64,000 nucleotides of DNA, taken from NCBI RefSeq assembly GCF_901709675.1, contig NC_051100.1:13190286-13254285 (forward strand), given 5' to 3'. Position 1 is the first letter of the stretch; every line of letters starts with the position of its first letter. The translations under genes were made by a program, and so were the position numbers. The notes below the pieces were generated by a model. The model worked only from the letters and a program-made list of their open reading frames with translations. It made no database searches and was not told where the DNA came from. The stretch comes from Syngnathus acus. Lineage: Eukaryota > Chordata > Actinopteri > Syngnathiformes > Syngnathidae. Shown here one piece after another: positions 11,628-23,924 of the stretch.

Positions 11628-14600
11628 TAAATAAATACGAGTCATATTACAAGTTACACTTATTTTATTTGCGTCAACGACTCCATAAACGAATCGGGTT
11701 GACCCAAGAATCCCAACTGGCCATCAGCATTGCCGTGTTGCATTTTTATTTTAGTTCAGTATAGAACAACAAAAAACTCACTCTTCTGTGGTGGTGATTG
11801 TTGAGTTGGAAATGTTTGAGTATTTGCGAAGATAGCTGCTGTGTTTGAATTCATTCATTCTTTCATTTCCAAATGTGACCAACAAGAATCCAAGAAGTCA
11901 ACTTCCAATCGCCAACAACAACATTGCTCCTTTTCACCTTTCATTTTGCTTTTCTTTTCTCTGTCCTGCTTGTTCTACCCCTACTGCCAAAGATCACGAC
12001 AATTTTCCCAGCATGCACCTCTGAGCTTTAATGGCGTTTTCTTCCCACATTTACACATGCACACGCATACACACAAACACGCACACACACACATCTTTTG
12101 CGTTGTTTGTTTGGATGCCGACCCGATTGTGTTTTTCCGCCTCCTCGTTTTAGTCACAACGTTCACTCTTGTTGTGTGATTGACTCGATGAGATGATTGA
12201 CAGCCGCGCACGCTGAGGGAAAAACTGCAGCCAAGGCTTTGACGTGCTTTGACATACAAAAATTGTTGAATTTCCCAAGAAGAAGAAGATGGAGTCCCTG
12301 TTAGTTAATGGCTGTGTGAAACAATGGCTTTGGGTTTTGGTTACAGTCTTTGCCCTTGATTTGAGTTTGATTTGTCCGGTGACCACACCCATCATGCAAA
12401 ACACTCGTTATCTCAATTCATCTTTCTCCCTTGAAGTTGATAGAACGCCATCAGCTTCCCCCCCAAAAAAGCCTTCATTTACAATTGCAATTAAAATTTA
12501 CAAAACTAGTTTGAATGAAACGTAGCAAAGTCTATCATGGGTAGTAGACCCGTAAAAAAGTCTCAAGAAGTTGGCCATTTTGCACTATGCTTCAAACTCT
12601 CTATACTATGTTTCTCCATCTTGGGAGTGCTTTCAGCTTTAATTCTGAATATGTTTGTGATTATAACAAAAAGTATTAATTGACAGTGAATGGCAGTCAG
12701 GATGCGGCAGAGTCATCACAATCCATTTTGTTCATAAACTCAGCCAAGCAGAGGGAAATGGAAATGTCCTCTTGAAGCATTTTGAAGGGCTTGAAAAGTC
12801 AATCACCTTGTGCGTAACTAAATCTGCCTTCTTTCATGACTTTTGCAAAGGAAAAATCAGGGTGGACGTTCGGGGACGTCGTTGCGATCCATTGGTGTTC
12901 ATTTTAATAACATTCAGCTCGACACGCTTTGAATGCATTAAGTAAAAAATCGCACACACAAAAGTGCCGTCAGGAAAGTCAGTGGCTGTCAGCAAAGCCG
13001 AGCGCCAGCGTGCAGGAAATCGGCCGTGACGTTGCGCGGCTAATCCTTGTTAGCGCCAGCGCATCCCACAGGCAAAAAGCAGAATTGCACTCTGTCTGAC
13101 ACGCTAGCAAACTGTTTCATTAGTGAGAACATCAACCACCGCAGCAGTTGACGTTGTGGATGAGTTGCGCTTACGGCAAGGCAACATGCTAAGATAACCG
13201 TAGCTTGTGAGTTCATTTTCAAACACTCCCTTATGACAATCAAACAAGACTTTCAGAGAGATCCTTTGACTCGTTTGCTTGATAAGTGCTTTGGACTCAC
13301 ATTGAGACGGTTCCATTCCGGCTTGGTTTGTGGTGTTTACTTCACGTGTTCGTTTCCAGATGTCAAATCTCGCATGAATTTGCATCTCGATTCAAGCTGT
13401 CGAGTGATTGCGACCCGAACCTTGAAGGTTGCTGGTTGGATTCCTCCTCACAAATAAGTCCAAGTGTTGAGCAAGAAATTGAAGTGAACAGCATGAAGAT
13501 AGACCAGTAAAATTGCACTAAACAAATCATGTTGAGAGGAGTACACGCTACATACTACTACACGATATCATGTGAAAATAAAGCACCTTTCATTCGGAAA
13601 GCTGTATAAGAATGAAGCTTCATGAAGACGATGGGTGGTTGTCATGGCTACGCCTGTGTGTGTGTGTTTGTGTGCGTGTGTGTAGGTGTGTGTGTATGTG
13701 CCTGTGTGTTTGTGTGTGTGTATGCGTGTGTCTGCGTATGCATACGTATGAGTCATCTGACCTTGACACACACTGAATTAAGAGCGAGACACAAGTTAGA
13801 TGATTGGACACCACGCACACACACAAACATGCACACTCCTTTGAATTACCATTATTATTTCACGCTAACACTGTTTTTGATGGTGACTATCTATCCATCC
13901 ATTTTCTGCAGCGCTTGTCCTGAGGTGTTGGGATCTTTTGGCCTGGACTGTCTCTTCCGTGATGCAAGAAATGCATTTCACCACACTCTCATTCAACAAA
14001 CCACAAAGTCCTTATCATGCGTTATGATTTTTCATACCAATTGAAGAAATCTTGTTGTTCAGAAGGCATTTGTGTTGGACTATTTCCTCCTCGCCCCAAA
14101 AACGGAATACATGATGATTGCAAATGTTCTACACGAGAAGGCGTAATGGAAAATGCTCGCAAGTGTTCTTTCCCCGCTGTCATCTGATGTTTATTTAATA
14201 GACTCAAATGTCCACTAAAGAGTTGAATTTTCTTTCGCCCCGTGGCGGTGTTGTGATTGACAACTTAGTCTGGCTTGTGCCTATATAAGGCTTTTCTACT
14301 TTTTTAAAAAGCAGCGAGCTCTCTTTAAAAGGCCCCCTGAATGCTTCCTGTGGTGTTTAAATTTGTCTGAGGTTTTGTTGTGCTTCAGGTGGCCGACAGG
14401 GATGTGCCGAAAAGGTGGCAGCGTATATCCAATTGTTGAATGTTTCATTTGCTGAAAACGCCTTTGAAAAAACACGTGCTGTGCAACAGAATGTGAAACA
14501 TTTGGAACATTTGCCTGGGTTGTTACCAATGTAACCATTTTGCCAAATTCAGATTATACATTACAAAAAAAAATCCACAAGTAGGTAACAAATGCCAAAG

Positions 14601-14647
14601 CCCAACTATGCAGGGATCCATTGCATTCATTTATTATGTAAAACAAG
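11628..14647. other. Non-coding flank, no gene seen
   Basis: Holds a CA-rich tract (about 12055-12096) and a TG-rich tract (about 13648-13745). At 13893-13925 there is a short reversed-tail-like piece (CCATCCATTTTCTGCAGCGC) resembling the 3' end of the SINE found at 44 kb. Otherwise nothing recognisable. Confidence 0.5.
13648..13745. repeat. TG-rich imperfect microsatellite
   Basis: TGTGTG units are interrupted by single changes (TTTG, TGCG, TAGG, TATG). The frames crossing it are artefacts of the repeat. Confidence 0.8.
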
Positions 14648-14649
14648 TA

Positions 14650-15156
14650 CCGTAATTTCCGGACTATAAGCTGCACAAGCAAAAATTTGTTTTTTTTTTC
14701 ATAAGTAAGCCGCACCGTACTAAAAACCGCAAGTTACTAGCTTGCGTAGTAAAAGCCGCAAGCTAAAAGCATGCGAGTTATTTACAAAGAAAGACGATAC
14801 ACAGAAAGCCTTTTGTCCTCCATAATGAGGGTTTGTGTATAAAAGCTTCCTTTCTTCAGTAATGTCCGTCTTGATCTCGTTCTGTCTCTTCTTTGTGTCA
14901 ATTATACGGCACTATTTGCCTGTCGGATGGACATGCGATCAAACCACCACTCTTCTCCCCAGTGACCGTGTCACATATCCCTCCGACCAGCAAAGCGGTG
15001 CCGCACAACAGCAGTCCACAGCCTTTTTACGAGTGTATAAGTGATCAAGTCATCACAAAAATCACAAAAAATCCATAGATACGCCGCACCGGACAACAAG
15101 CCGCAGGGTTCAAAACTTGAGCAAAAAGTAGCGGCTTTATAGTCCAGAAATTACGG
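14650..15156 (-). mobile_element. pogo-like DNA transposon (family 2), minus copy
   Basis: It begins CCGTAATTTCCGGACTATAA and ends TAGTCCAGAAATTACGG, between TA dinucleotides (14648-14649, 15157-15158). The interior from about 14815 to 15065 is the reverse complement of about 10560-10805, including the segments around GTGACCGTGTCACATATCCC and CTTGATCTCGTTCTGTCTC. It lacks the acidic-tail half present in the 10.5-kb copy, so it is an internal-deletion derivative. Confidence 0.72.
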
Positions 15157-15158
15157 TA

Positions 15159-16660
15159 ATATTTTTCTCAAATAAATGTATTTTTATTTTTGTATAATCT
15201 GTGCCCTAATGAATGATTTTGTTGGATCACGGTTCATTGTGCAGTCCCACAAGGGTCTCTTCTTTGACCACTTGAGTTGTCATAGAAGTCATGAAAAGCA
15301 TAATTTGCTTCACAGCGCGAGCATAGGCATTTAAATGGCACCAAAGTCCACATTATTAACATCATTATCATTCTTCACTTTGGTTTGACACAACTAGATG
15401 ATGCTAAGAAAAGTTAATATAGTCAAAAGGTCAGTGTGCTATCATAAAAGAACAAGTGGGAAAAGAGTCATTTTGCATGGCAATGGACTTGTGAGTAAAT
15501 TCAAAGCCTCCCACCTGTGCATTGTCTGTGGCGTCTAATTGCCAATGTGTTTTTTAATACCTCCTCCCTCATGGCCTGCTGTGTGTTAGCGTGGAATTAG
15601 CGGCCCACCGCCAGCTTTATCTGCCGGCTTCAGGAAGGGTGACCCTCCCGACTGAGCGAACGCTAATACCCTCCATTCACACAGGACCTTATTAGTGTGT
15701 GTGTGCATAATTAATGACTTTAATATGGTTGTCGCAGTTGGTTAGTTAGTTTCCATGTCAACAGATTCAAGTTGGTGTTTGAGGCCAGTTGAACTTTGTC
15801 AATGTCAAATGAGATGTTGATTAATGATGGCTTGGTATGGACAGATTTTCAGCATGAAAAAGGTAAGGAGGAGCAAAAAATGTTTCACTTGTGGAAGTTG
15901 AGTTGAGCGGCCACATTCAGCCCATTTAGATCTCAAGAGGGCCGGACCAACATATTTGTGGTCTAAGTACCGACTATTCTCGAGCGTTTCCATTGTTTTG
16001 GTGCAAATAAAGTTGGGATGCTCTAAAAATATTAACAAGTATTCATCTTCTTCCAAATCTTATCGTGCAATTTCAGCAGTTTTGATTCAGTTTATTTCAG
16101 TGACACTTGTGCAACTTCCAGCTCAAGTCAAGTCAAATCAAGTTTATTTGTATAGCCCTAAATCATAAGCAGTCTCAAAGGGCTTCACATAGACAAAAAT
16201 TGACAATTATTCTCAAAGCATCCCCTGATCTTAAGCTCCCAAAGATCAAAGATGATGGAAGAAATCGTTTTCAATTTACAGGTGCATACTGGTACATAAC
16301 TTTCATCATTCATCTAGAAATAGTGATTACCTTATCAAGATATACATAAACATATATGCAAGCCGTGGCAATGCATGGCAAAAAACATGACATTTTGCAA
16401 TATTCAAGGTCTTCAACTCTTTGTCTTTCTTCTCACTGCAAAGGTGGCACAACATTTGGTCTGACATTTGGTTCCTTTGCTGCCGAAACATGGTGCCTTT
16501 TACTTTTCACCAGTGTGTCAAATCATGAGCAGCAGCCAATTTCACAATGGCATTTACGTAAGTGGTTGTCAGTGCACCTGCAATGAACAAAATTAGCAAC
16601 AATTCATTTCATTAAAAAAAAAAAAAAAAGAGGCGCCAAGACACCTGTGATGAAGATATG
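15159..16660. other. Non-coding flank; fragment of a dispersed fish repeat
   Basis: No gene seen. At about 16120-16195 the sequence around CAAGTTTATTTGTATAGC and the following AAAGGGCTTCACA resembles a widely dispersed teleost repeat. I cannot assign its class. A poly-A run at about 16613-16629 directly precedes the next element. The stretch 15500-15690 is more GC-rich and unique-looking. Confidence 0.4.
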
Positions 16661-16662
16661 TA

Positions 16663-17500
16663 CCGTATTTTCGCACCCAAAGGCGCACTGGATTATAAGG
16701 CGCACCCTCATTGAATTTTTTATTTTAGAAATCATTTCATATATCGGGCGGACCGGAGTAGAAGGCGCTTAAAATAGAAGCTATACTGCAACAAACTGAG
16801 GTTGACTAGGGTTGCAGTATGCATCCACTAGCCAATAACCCCTCTGTAAACAATCGCGTTTCTCATACTATCTCCTATAAAATGATCAGAACTGACTAAA
16901 GTTCGATCTAACGCATTGGTACTGCTTACCCATGTTTCCCTTCCATATCGATCCGTAAATTTACTCCAAACATTAACAGAGCAGCCTATTTTGATATGAA
17001 ATAGCCTCGTGCGTATAGCAGCTATCGCCACCCGCAAACTCCCATGAGCCTCAGCTCACAGACTCCCATGAGCCTCAGCAAAGTGTAAACAATCGCGTTT
17101 CTCAAACCATCTCCTATAAAATGATCGGAACTGACTAAAGTTCGATCTAACACATTGGTACGGCTTACCTGTGTTTCCCTTCCATATCGATCTGTAAATT
17201 TACTCGAAACATTAACAGAGCAGCCTATTTTGACATGAAATAGCCTCACGGGTACAACAGCTATTCAGTGACGCCCACTGACGACGGTTGCCGTAATGCT
17301 GGGAAGCGATGCGACCTTGTAATTTACTAGTTGTACTAAAACGTACTGAAACATTTTGGCAGAGCACTGTGTACAACCAGTATGGATCAACAAATTCATC
17401 AACTGCTCCATATATAAGGCGCACCGGACTATAAGGTGCACTGTCGGCTTTTGAGAAAATTTTAGGTTTTTAGTTGCGCCTTACAGTCCAACAAATACGG
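16663..17500. mobile_element. TA-flanked CCGT-type DNA element (family 3)
   Basis: It begins CCGTATTTTCGCACCC and ends CAACAAATACGG between TA dinucleotides (16661-16662, 17501-17502). Subterminal blocks with GGCGCAC and ATAAGGCGCACC recur near both ends, and the right end reads TGCGCCTTACAGTCC. The centre holds two copies of a segment of about 180 bp. No transposase fragment was recognised. The termini resemble families 1 and 2, and the TA duplication suggests the same superfamily. Confidence 0.65.
16846..17263. repeat. Tandem duplication inside the family-3 element
   Basis: Unit 1 (16846-17025) and unit 2 (17084-17263) begin GTAAACAATCGCGTTTCTCA and are nearly identical over about 180 bp at a 238-bp offset. 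Between them CTCCCATGAGCCTCAGC is itself repeated twice. The mirrored open frames on the minus strand come from this duplication. Confidence 0.85.
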
Positions 17501-17502
17501 TA

Positions 17503-19868
17503 GTCAGTTTTAAAAAGCTTGGACCAATGGCCAGTGGCTTTGAGCCAATTAGCCACCGGGTAAATGCCTAATGCGTTTCTTAAACGATGTTCATTTATAT
17601 TTTATGTTGAAAAAAAAATAGTCTAGCTGGGCCCAATCATTAAAAAAAGTCAACTAACACACTCATCCGTTACCTTTGGAAACACAGCAAAGGTTATCTA
17701 CACGCACACACACGTACGAACACCCTTATATCTTGTTGCCATGGTGACATGGCCTTCCTCAGCCTTCACTCAGCAAGATTTGATCCTTTAAAACCTTCCG
17801 TTTTCCATCTTTCCGTCTGAATATCACAAGTCTACTTTGCTTGACGCATTCTGCGTGCATGTAGGGGATGGACTTTGGTGTTTTTGGACTTGCTAGTTGC
17901 TGTCTTTATTACAACGAAGGCACCTCAAGTTACCCAACTTATAATTTGTTTGTGGTGCGAGCTGTCATCCGGCCATTTTTTTTTTTCTTTGGCCAATCTT
18001 GAGAATGAGTGTTGTATTGTGACAATGAACCCAACCCAGATTGCTTCACAATGAGTAGCTAATAGCAGACAACTTTTCAAAAAGTGCCTTCAAGCTGTTA
18101 AATGTCACTTCCAAGGTATGTTTACAGTCAAATGAAACAGAAAACAAAGAGAATTTCATGTCGCGGATTGAAAGCACTCCCCTGCAAATAAAAAAAAAAA
18201 AAACCTTGCCTTAAGAATGCCCCCTAGCTAACACAAAATGAAAAACACCATTGGCGGGCTAAAGGATAGCATCAATAGTTGTGGTGTTCTAACCCTTAAA
18301 ACCAACACAAACAGAAAACCAAGACATGTAGCCAGACAGTATGAAAAAAGGACGAATATGATTGCAGCATTATGACTTACAAAGGGAGGGTTGACTCTTC
18401 TCGTTTGTGGCTTCAGGGCTGTGTTTTACCGTCACCGACAAACGGAGTCAGAAGGATCCAAGGAATGACCCTTGAGGGATCCTACATCACGGCCACTCGA
18501 TCTGACTTAAAACAGCTCCAGGTAGGACCTGATCAATGTTAAGACTTTTCTGTTGAGTTTGCAAGTTTCTCACCAGTGCATTATAATCTACCCTATCAAA
18601 CATGGCGTTCCACTAGAACTTGCAAACACACTTTGCCCGCAACATTGTTCAATTTTATGTTTCTGTCCTGTGGTGAGTTCAAGAAATCACCCAGTAGATT
18701 AAAAATGACACATACACACACACACACACACATGCGCCACTTTTGTTTGTTAAAAATGCGTTTCTTTCTTTCAAGTCACCTTTATGGTTATGGTTGGAGG
18801 AGCTTTTTTTCCGCTGCCTGACTGAGTGTGAAGCTGCGCGTTTGCGCATGTGCTGTCCCACTGCTCGGCCATTAGGAGTGCAGTCGCGGTGCGACCCTAA
18901 GGGACCTGACCAAACAGCCAGGACTCACTGAAGTCATTTCCATTTGAGCGCCTCCTCACCCCTACTGGACCACAATGTGTGCGTGTGCATGAGTGTGTGT
19001 TGATCAACATGTTCATAAATAGTTGATCATGGATGCTGAATAGCCTGAAACAACAACACTCGATAGGGATAGAGTGAGAGTGTATCACACAAGACATTTG
19101 AAACAATTGTGCCCCATGGTTCCCCACCCCCCCATTTCTTAGAATATATGAGGGCCTGTACCTGGCCCATTTGACACCGTGGCAAGCAAGGTGAAATTTG
19201 TAAAACACCAATCATCATTCAAAGTGCTTTACACCTACCTCAAATTACAAGAAGGCGAATGAAATTCTTCCATCAAATGTGGAAAGAATCATTCTCTCCT
19301 GCCCAGCGTTATTTCTGGTAATGTTGTGTGTGGATGCTGAAAAGCTGAACTAAAATGCTGTGCAATTAATGGTGGAATCATTTGCTCAGATGTGAAATGA
19401 TATGGAATGCTATGGGATTAACAAATGAACCGTTAAAAAAGAGGGAATTATGTTAAGTATCTCTTACATGTTACTGAGAAAATTAAATTTTTGGAATGTG
19501 GAGAATATTTTGCTGTTGGAATGGTTTGGCTCAGGCAAGAAATGTCAAAGGAATAATACGGAATAGACCATAAAAGGCTGCTGATGGTGTTGCTTTAATG
19601 TGGCTGTTAAAATTCTGGTCTGAGTTCAATATTACCCTTAGGTTTCTAACTTGATGATGAAGTTTTCAAAAAAAAGAGTCTCAAGGTAACTGGTAACACA
19701 TTCTCTTTACTTCTATGAGCGGCAGACAATGATCTAAGTTTAGCTGAAGAAAATGGCTATCTCTGAATGTCATCTGCATGGTTGCGGTGGGACATTTACG
19801 AGCTGCGGGCTAGCATGCGCAGATTGAACAGCAGAGGTCCCAGGACTGACCCCTGACGAACCTCATAG
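17503..19868. other. Non-coding flank with degraded dispersed-repeat fragments
   Basis: No gene seen. At about 18410-18615 and about 19560-19868 the text resembles parts of a middle-repetitive teleost element: for example CACCAGTGCATTATAATCTA in the first, and the stretch around ATTGAACAGCAGAGGTCCCA in the second. The class is unassigned and the assignment is from memory. A CA microsatellite lies at about 18712-18732. Confidence 0.35.
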
Positions 19869-20722
19869 TGTCACGTAGGAATGGAGCAGGGTGCCCAAAT
19901 GCAGCTTGGACCAGGGTTTGTTGAAGGGAAAAGGGTGGTGGAGGAGAGGATGAGGGGAACAAGCAGGCAGGAGAACATAGTAGGATTAACAGGCAGGAAC
20001 AAACAGGAAGGCAAACAGGAAAACAGGAACTAACAGGGCAAACAAGAAACCAGGACGGACGAACAGGGAGGACAACAGGACGGTCCGACATGGAGTGACA
20101 CGCAGACAGGACTTACCGTTTTTTTCCATGTATAATGCGCCCCCATGTATAATACGCACCCTAAAAATGGCATGTTGATGCTGGAAAAAAGCCTGTACCC
20201 ATGTATAATACGCACCCAAATTTTGACTCCTACTTAAGTCCGTAAACGTAAAATTATTTCAGAAAAAAGATCATCTTTGGGAACAACCGGATGTTATTCT
20301 GCCGGTCAGTATCACTGCACATGCGCTAGCAAACTCAATAGCGAAGAAATGTTTCGCATTTGTGTAGGGTACATTGTGACAGCAAACGAGCAGGTGATCG
20401 AGCAAGCGTCTGATACGAGAGCATTGTGTTCGTATGGAGCGTGTTTGAAGTGAACAGCAGAGAAGAAAGCGCATCTGTAATGGCGGCCTCCGTATGATAT
20501 CCGGATAAAAAAATAAAAAAATAAAAAAAAATGTACCCATGTATAATGCGCACCCCAGATTTTAGGACAATAAATTAGTTAAATTTTGCGCATTATGCGC
20601 ATGGGAAAAAACGGTAAATACAAGACGGGTAATGAGGAGCAGGTGATGATTATAGGTAGGACACAGGCAGAGAGGGGTGAGTGCACAGACGCGCGAACGG
20701 ACACCATGACAACAATGTGACA
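19869..20722. mobile_element. Possible solo LTR or similar element, split by a DNA transposon
   Basis: The segment starts TGTCACG and ends TGTGACA, forming short TG...CA inverted ends like those of LTRs. It contains AACAGGA-rich repeats (about 19970-20110) and is interrupted by the element at 20116-20614. I see no matching target duplication and no second LTR, so this is a weak call. It could instead be another DNA element with TGTCAC ends. Confidence 0.25.
20116..20614 (+). mobile_element. TA-flanked CCGTTTTT-type DNA element (family 4), plus copy
   Basis: It begins CCGTTTTTTTCCATGTATAA and ends GGGAAAAAACGG between TA dinucleotides (20114-20115, 20615-20616). ATGTATAATACGCACCC blocks repeat inside the left end. 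The body at about 20385-20475 is the reverse complement of about 21275-21365 in the next element. No coding remnant was recognised. Confidence 0.7.
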
Positions 20723-20874
20723 CGCGGCTACGAGAGGAGGCGTGGATGAGTTCCACTCTGCGTGGCGATTGACGCCAACGAGGAGCGGAGATGTAATACA
20801 TAGGTCATGGTCTCTTGGTTTGAGACACAGTAACCTAGTTCTAAAGTTATTCTGGTTCCTTTGGGAAACAAATA

Positions 20875-21789
20875 CCGTTTTTTTCCGTGTATAATACGCA
20901 AAATTTAACTAATTTATTGTCCTAAAATCTGGGGTGCGCATTATACATGGGTACAATTTTTTTTAAATTTTTTAAAAAAAAATTTTTATTTATTTATTTT
21001 TTTTTTTTAAGAAAATCATGGTACTGGTACGAGTATTGATTTATGTATTGTTCTCTTCTTGTCATGTTGTGAAAGAATGTGGGTTGAATAAATACCGAAA
21101 GAACAATAGTGTGTTTGTACTGTGCTCTGGTCATTTCGTCAAAGAAGGGATAATAGTCCTCTTCTCTTCTTGACTGACAATGAATGTGATAGCTTAATAC
21201 AATCAGCAAATAACAAAATGCGTATTACAGGTAATATTTTATTCCACAACACTTTGCCTTGTTCCTTTCGTCTCTGCTGTTCACTTCAAACACGCTCCAT
21301 ACGAACGCAATGCTCTCGTATCAGACGCTTGCTCGATCACCTGCTCGTTTGCTGTCACAATGTACCCTACACAAATCCGAAACATTTGTTGCGGCTCCGA
21401 GTCACGACGAGGGGCAAGTTTTGGTTTCCAAGGGTGTTATTATTCCTCTTCAACGTCTCTCCCATACAGAGCCGCCTTTTTCACATGTCCGCACGTCACT
21501 TTCCTCTCTTTTCATCTGATCGCGGTGGTGCCTTTACGGGCAGTCGGAGAAATCAACGCCAACAAAAAAAATACATCCAGCCTAGTTAAGACCATACCAA
21601 AGACTATAAAAATGGGACCCATTGCCTCCCTGCGTGTGTGACGATCATTGGGACTTAAAAAAAAAAAGAAAAAAAAAAAAAAAAATTGGGTGCGTATTAT
21701 ACATGGGTACAGGCTTTTTTCCAGCATCAACATGCCATTGTTAGGGTGCGTATTATACATGGGGGCGTATTATACACGGAAAAAAACGG
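20875..21789 (-). mobile_element. TA-flanked CCGTTTTT-type DNA element (family 4), minus copy
   Basis: An opposite-orientation copy of the element at 20116-20614, 260 bp away. It begins CCGTTTTTTTCCGTGTATAA and ends ACGGAAAAAAACGG between TA (20873-20874, 21790-21791). It shares the GTGCGCATTATACATGGGTA and GTGCGTATTATACATGGG blocks and the internal body, but is about 415 bp longer, with poly-A/T tracts (about 20955-21010 and 21657-21685). The pair can form a long hairpin. Confidence 0.7.
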
Positions 21790-21791
21790 TA

Positions 21792-23180
21792 CAAATTGAT
21801 TCCACAAAGTATCAAAATACCAATCCAGCAGTTGGAGGTGAAAATTTCTTGTTGTGCCACCGGGACAAATCAGACATACTCGGTTCAGCTTGACGGAGTG
21901 TAAAGGTATGAAAATAAGCGCTGACATTCCGCTCACATTTGATGAAAATCAACATTCCCCCCTCAGCCGTCCGCCCAGTTGGGAGTGTCCTTTCGGCTTG
22001 CCTCCTTTTGCTGCCTTTTGTGGGTCTTTAAGTAGGAGATTGAACATTTGCCTGCAAGTCTTTAAGTGCTGAGAAGAGAAGAGAGAAACAACTGCTATCA
22101 GGCTGCGGCCCCAAAAGGTTATCAGCCCATCCGCCCGCAGCAAAGATGACATTCTGCCAGGGCTTTAAACACTTCTAATGCCCCGTGATAACATTTCCAT
22201 TTTCCCTTCTGACACACCAGTGAGCTCATGAGGCAGGATAAAAAAAGGATCTACAGTTACTATATAGAAGCAAAAAAATGAGGTGCGAACCCTGCTTTAT
22301 CGCAGTTCATCATTTGTATTCATTTATTCGGCCCCCCACCCCACTCATGCCTGACCAATTTATCGGTCGTCTGATTTTATTAGCTGTTTTCAAAATAAGC
22401 ATGCAGGAGTAAACGCTGATATATTCTTCCTGTTTCATAAAACCGTGAAGACTGTCAAGTTGTGCAGAATGATGTCCTTGTTCCATGTGTCCAATGTTAG
22501 CGTTCCGACTAACACATCAACTAAGAAAAAGTGGCAATTCTCTGTATTGATTTTTGCTTGCACGCTAATTATGTGATTACATAAGATGCAGAATCTACGT
22601 TTGAAGCACTTCTACTAGAAATGCCGTTTAGCACTTGACCAGTCAATTGTGTCTCTAAATATGCTCTGACACTGACTGGCAAGCACTGCCTTGTCAACAT
22701 GTGCCTCGGATATTGACTAACGGGTGTTCTGAAACTTATTCATGGTGCAAAGACTTTCTCTCAACTCTCAGCACCACAAAATCAGAGCCAAAAGAGCGAA
22801 AAGGTGAGACAGAAGCAACTAGTCATTTGATAAAACAATTGCTATTGTGTTTTTGACATGAACAGTCCATGTTCATGTGGACTCCTTCAAAAACCAGAAG
22901 TTAAAGATACAGTAGCTGAGAAAGAGAGAGCAAGACACAAGGTCTGAGTCCCCATGAGGTCACCGCACATAGACACAAACAAAAGCACAGACACATGCAC
23001 ACTTACTCATCTCTTTGACAAGTGAGCTCAAAGGGTCAATCTCTTCTCTGCAAACGTGTCACGGCGGATGGCCCAAGAGCCAAAGGTTGGTCGGGCATCC
23101 AAAGGCAGCAGGCGACAAACGACAAATGTCCCAGGAAAAGCGGGCCTCCCACAAGACTCCTCTCAGCCACATTTGAGTTC
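21792..23180. other. Non-coding flank, no gene seen
   Basis: Unique-looking AT-rich sequence with no recognised gene or element. Confidence 0.5.
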
Positions 23181-23209
23181 TCAAAGTTGATTGGTTTACA
23201 CGGTGTAAA
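23181..23209 (-). repeat. Inverted copy of a CCAAT-containing 25-mer
   Basis: GTTGATTGGTTTACA is the complement of the TGTAAACCAATCAAC unit found three times at 24540-24612 on the other side of the hAT composite. It runs into a short palindrome, GTTTACACGGTGTAAAC. Confidence 0.75.
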
Positions 23210-23210
23210 C

Positions 23211-23541
23211 CACAAGATGTCAAACTCAAGGCCCGGGGGCCAGATTTGGCCCGCCACATCATTTTATGTGGCCCGCAAAGACAACTTGTGCATCAAATTC
23301 GTGTGTCATTACTAGAATTGCAAATTGTCTTCACTTGTAATATCTTTTTTTTTTTTTTAATATTTGACCAGTTTTTACTCGTCTGATTTGAAAACGAGTT
23401 ATTTGTCAATTTGTTTTGAAGCTTTTACTGTATATAATATGAGGTGCTCATACATTTATTTGGGTTGACAGTCATAACAACCCTCCGAAAGAAGCTATGA
23501 CTACAATGCGGCCTGCGAAAAAGAAGAGTTTGACACCACTG
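23211..23541 (+). mobile_element. hAT-type non-autonomous element, copy 1
   Basis: It starts near CACAAGATGTCAAACTCAAG and ends AGTTTGACACCACTG, the inverted TGTCAAACTC terminus of a hAT family seen three times in this window. The internal GGCCCGGGGGCCAGAT and GTGGCCCGCAAAGACAA blocks match the copies at 23925 and 48470. No transposase remains. The family assignment is supported by the exact 8-bp duplication of the 48470 copy. Confidence 0.75.
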
Positions 23542-23924
23542 GTTTAAATCTAGGGTTAGGGTTTCAAAGTAGGGTTTCATACTAGAGTTAGGGTTTCAAA
23601 GTAGGGTTCAAAGCTAGGGTTAAGGTTTCAAACATGGATTTAAAGCTATGGTTAGGATTTTAAACTAGGGTTTCAAACTAAGTTTAGGGTTTCAAAGCAG
23701 GGTTTTATACTAGAGTTAGGGTTTCAAAGTAGGGTTAAAGCTAGGGTTAGGGCTTCAAAGTAGGGTATCATACTAGGGTTAGGGTTTCAAAATGGGGTTT
23801 AAAGCTAGGGTTACGGTTTCAAAGTAGGGTTTAAAGCTAGGGTTAGAGTTTCAAAGTAAAGCTCGGGCTAGGGTTTTAAACTAGGGTTCATACTAGAGTT
23901 AGGGTTTCAAACTAGGGTTTAAAT
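23542..23924. repeat. Degenerate TTAGGG-like minisatellite
   Basis: The array is built from variants of GGGTTTCAAAGTA and GCTAGGGTTAGGGTTT, so TTAGGG-like hexamers are interspersed with TTTCAAA spacers. It fills the whole gap between two hAT copies and starts and ends with GTTTAAAT. It is not a pure telomere repeat; the longest uninterrupted telomere-like run is about two units. Confidence 0.85.

Noticed and set aside
23542-23924. True interstitial telomere
   Set aside because: TTAGGG units are broken by TTTCAAA spacers and do not form a pure hexamer array.
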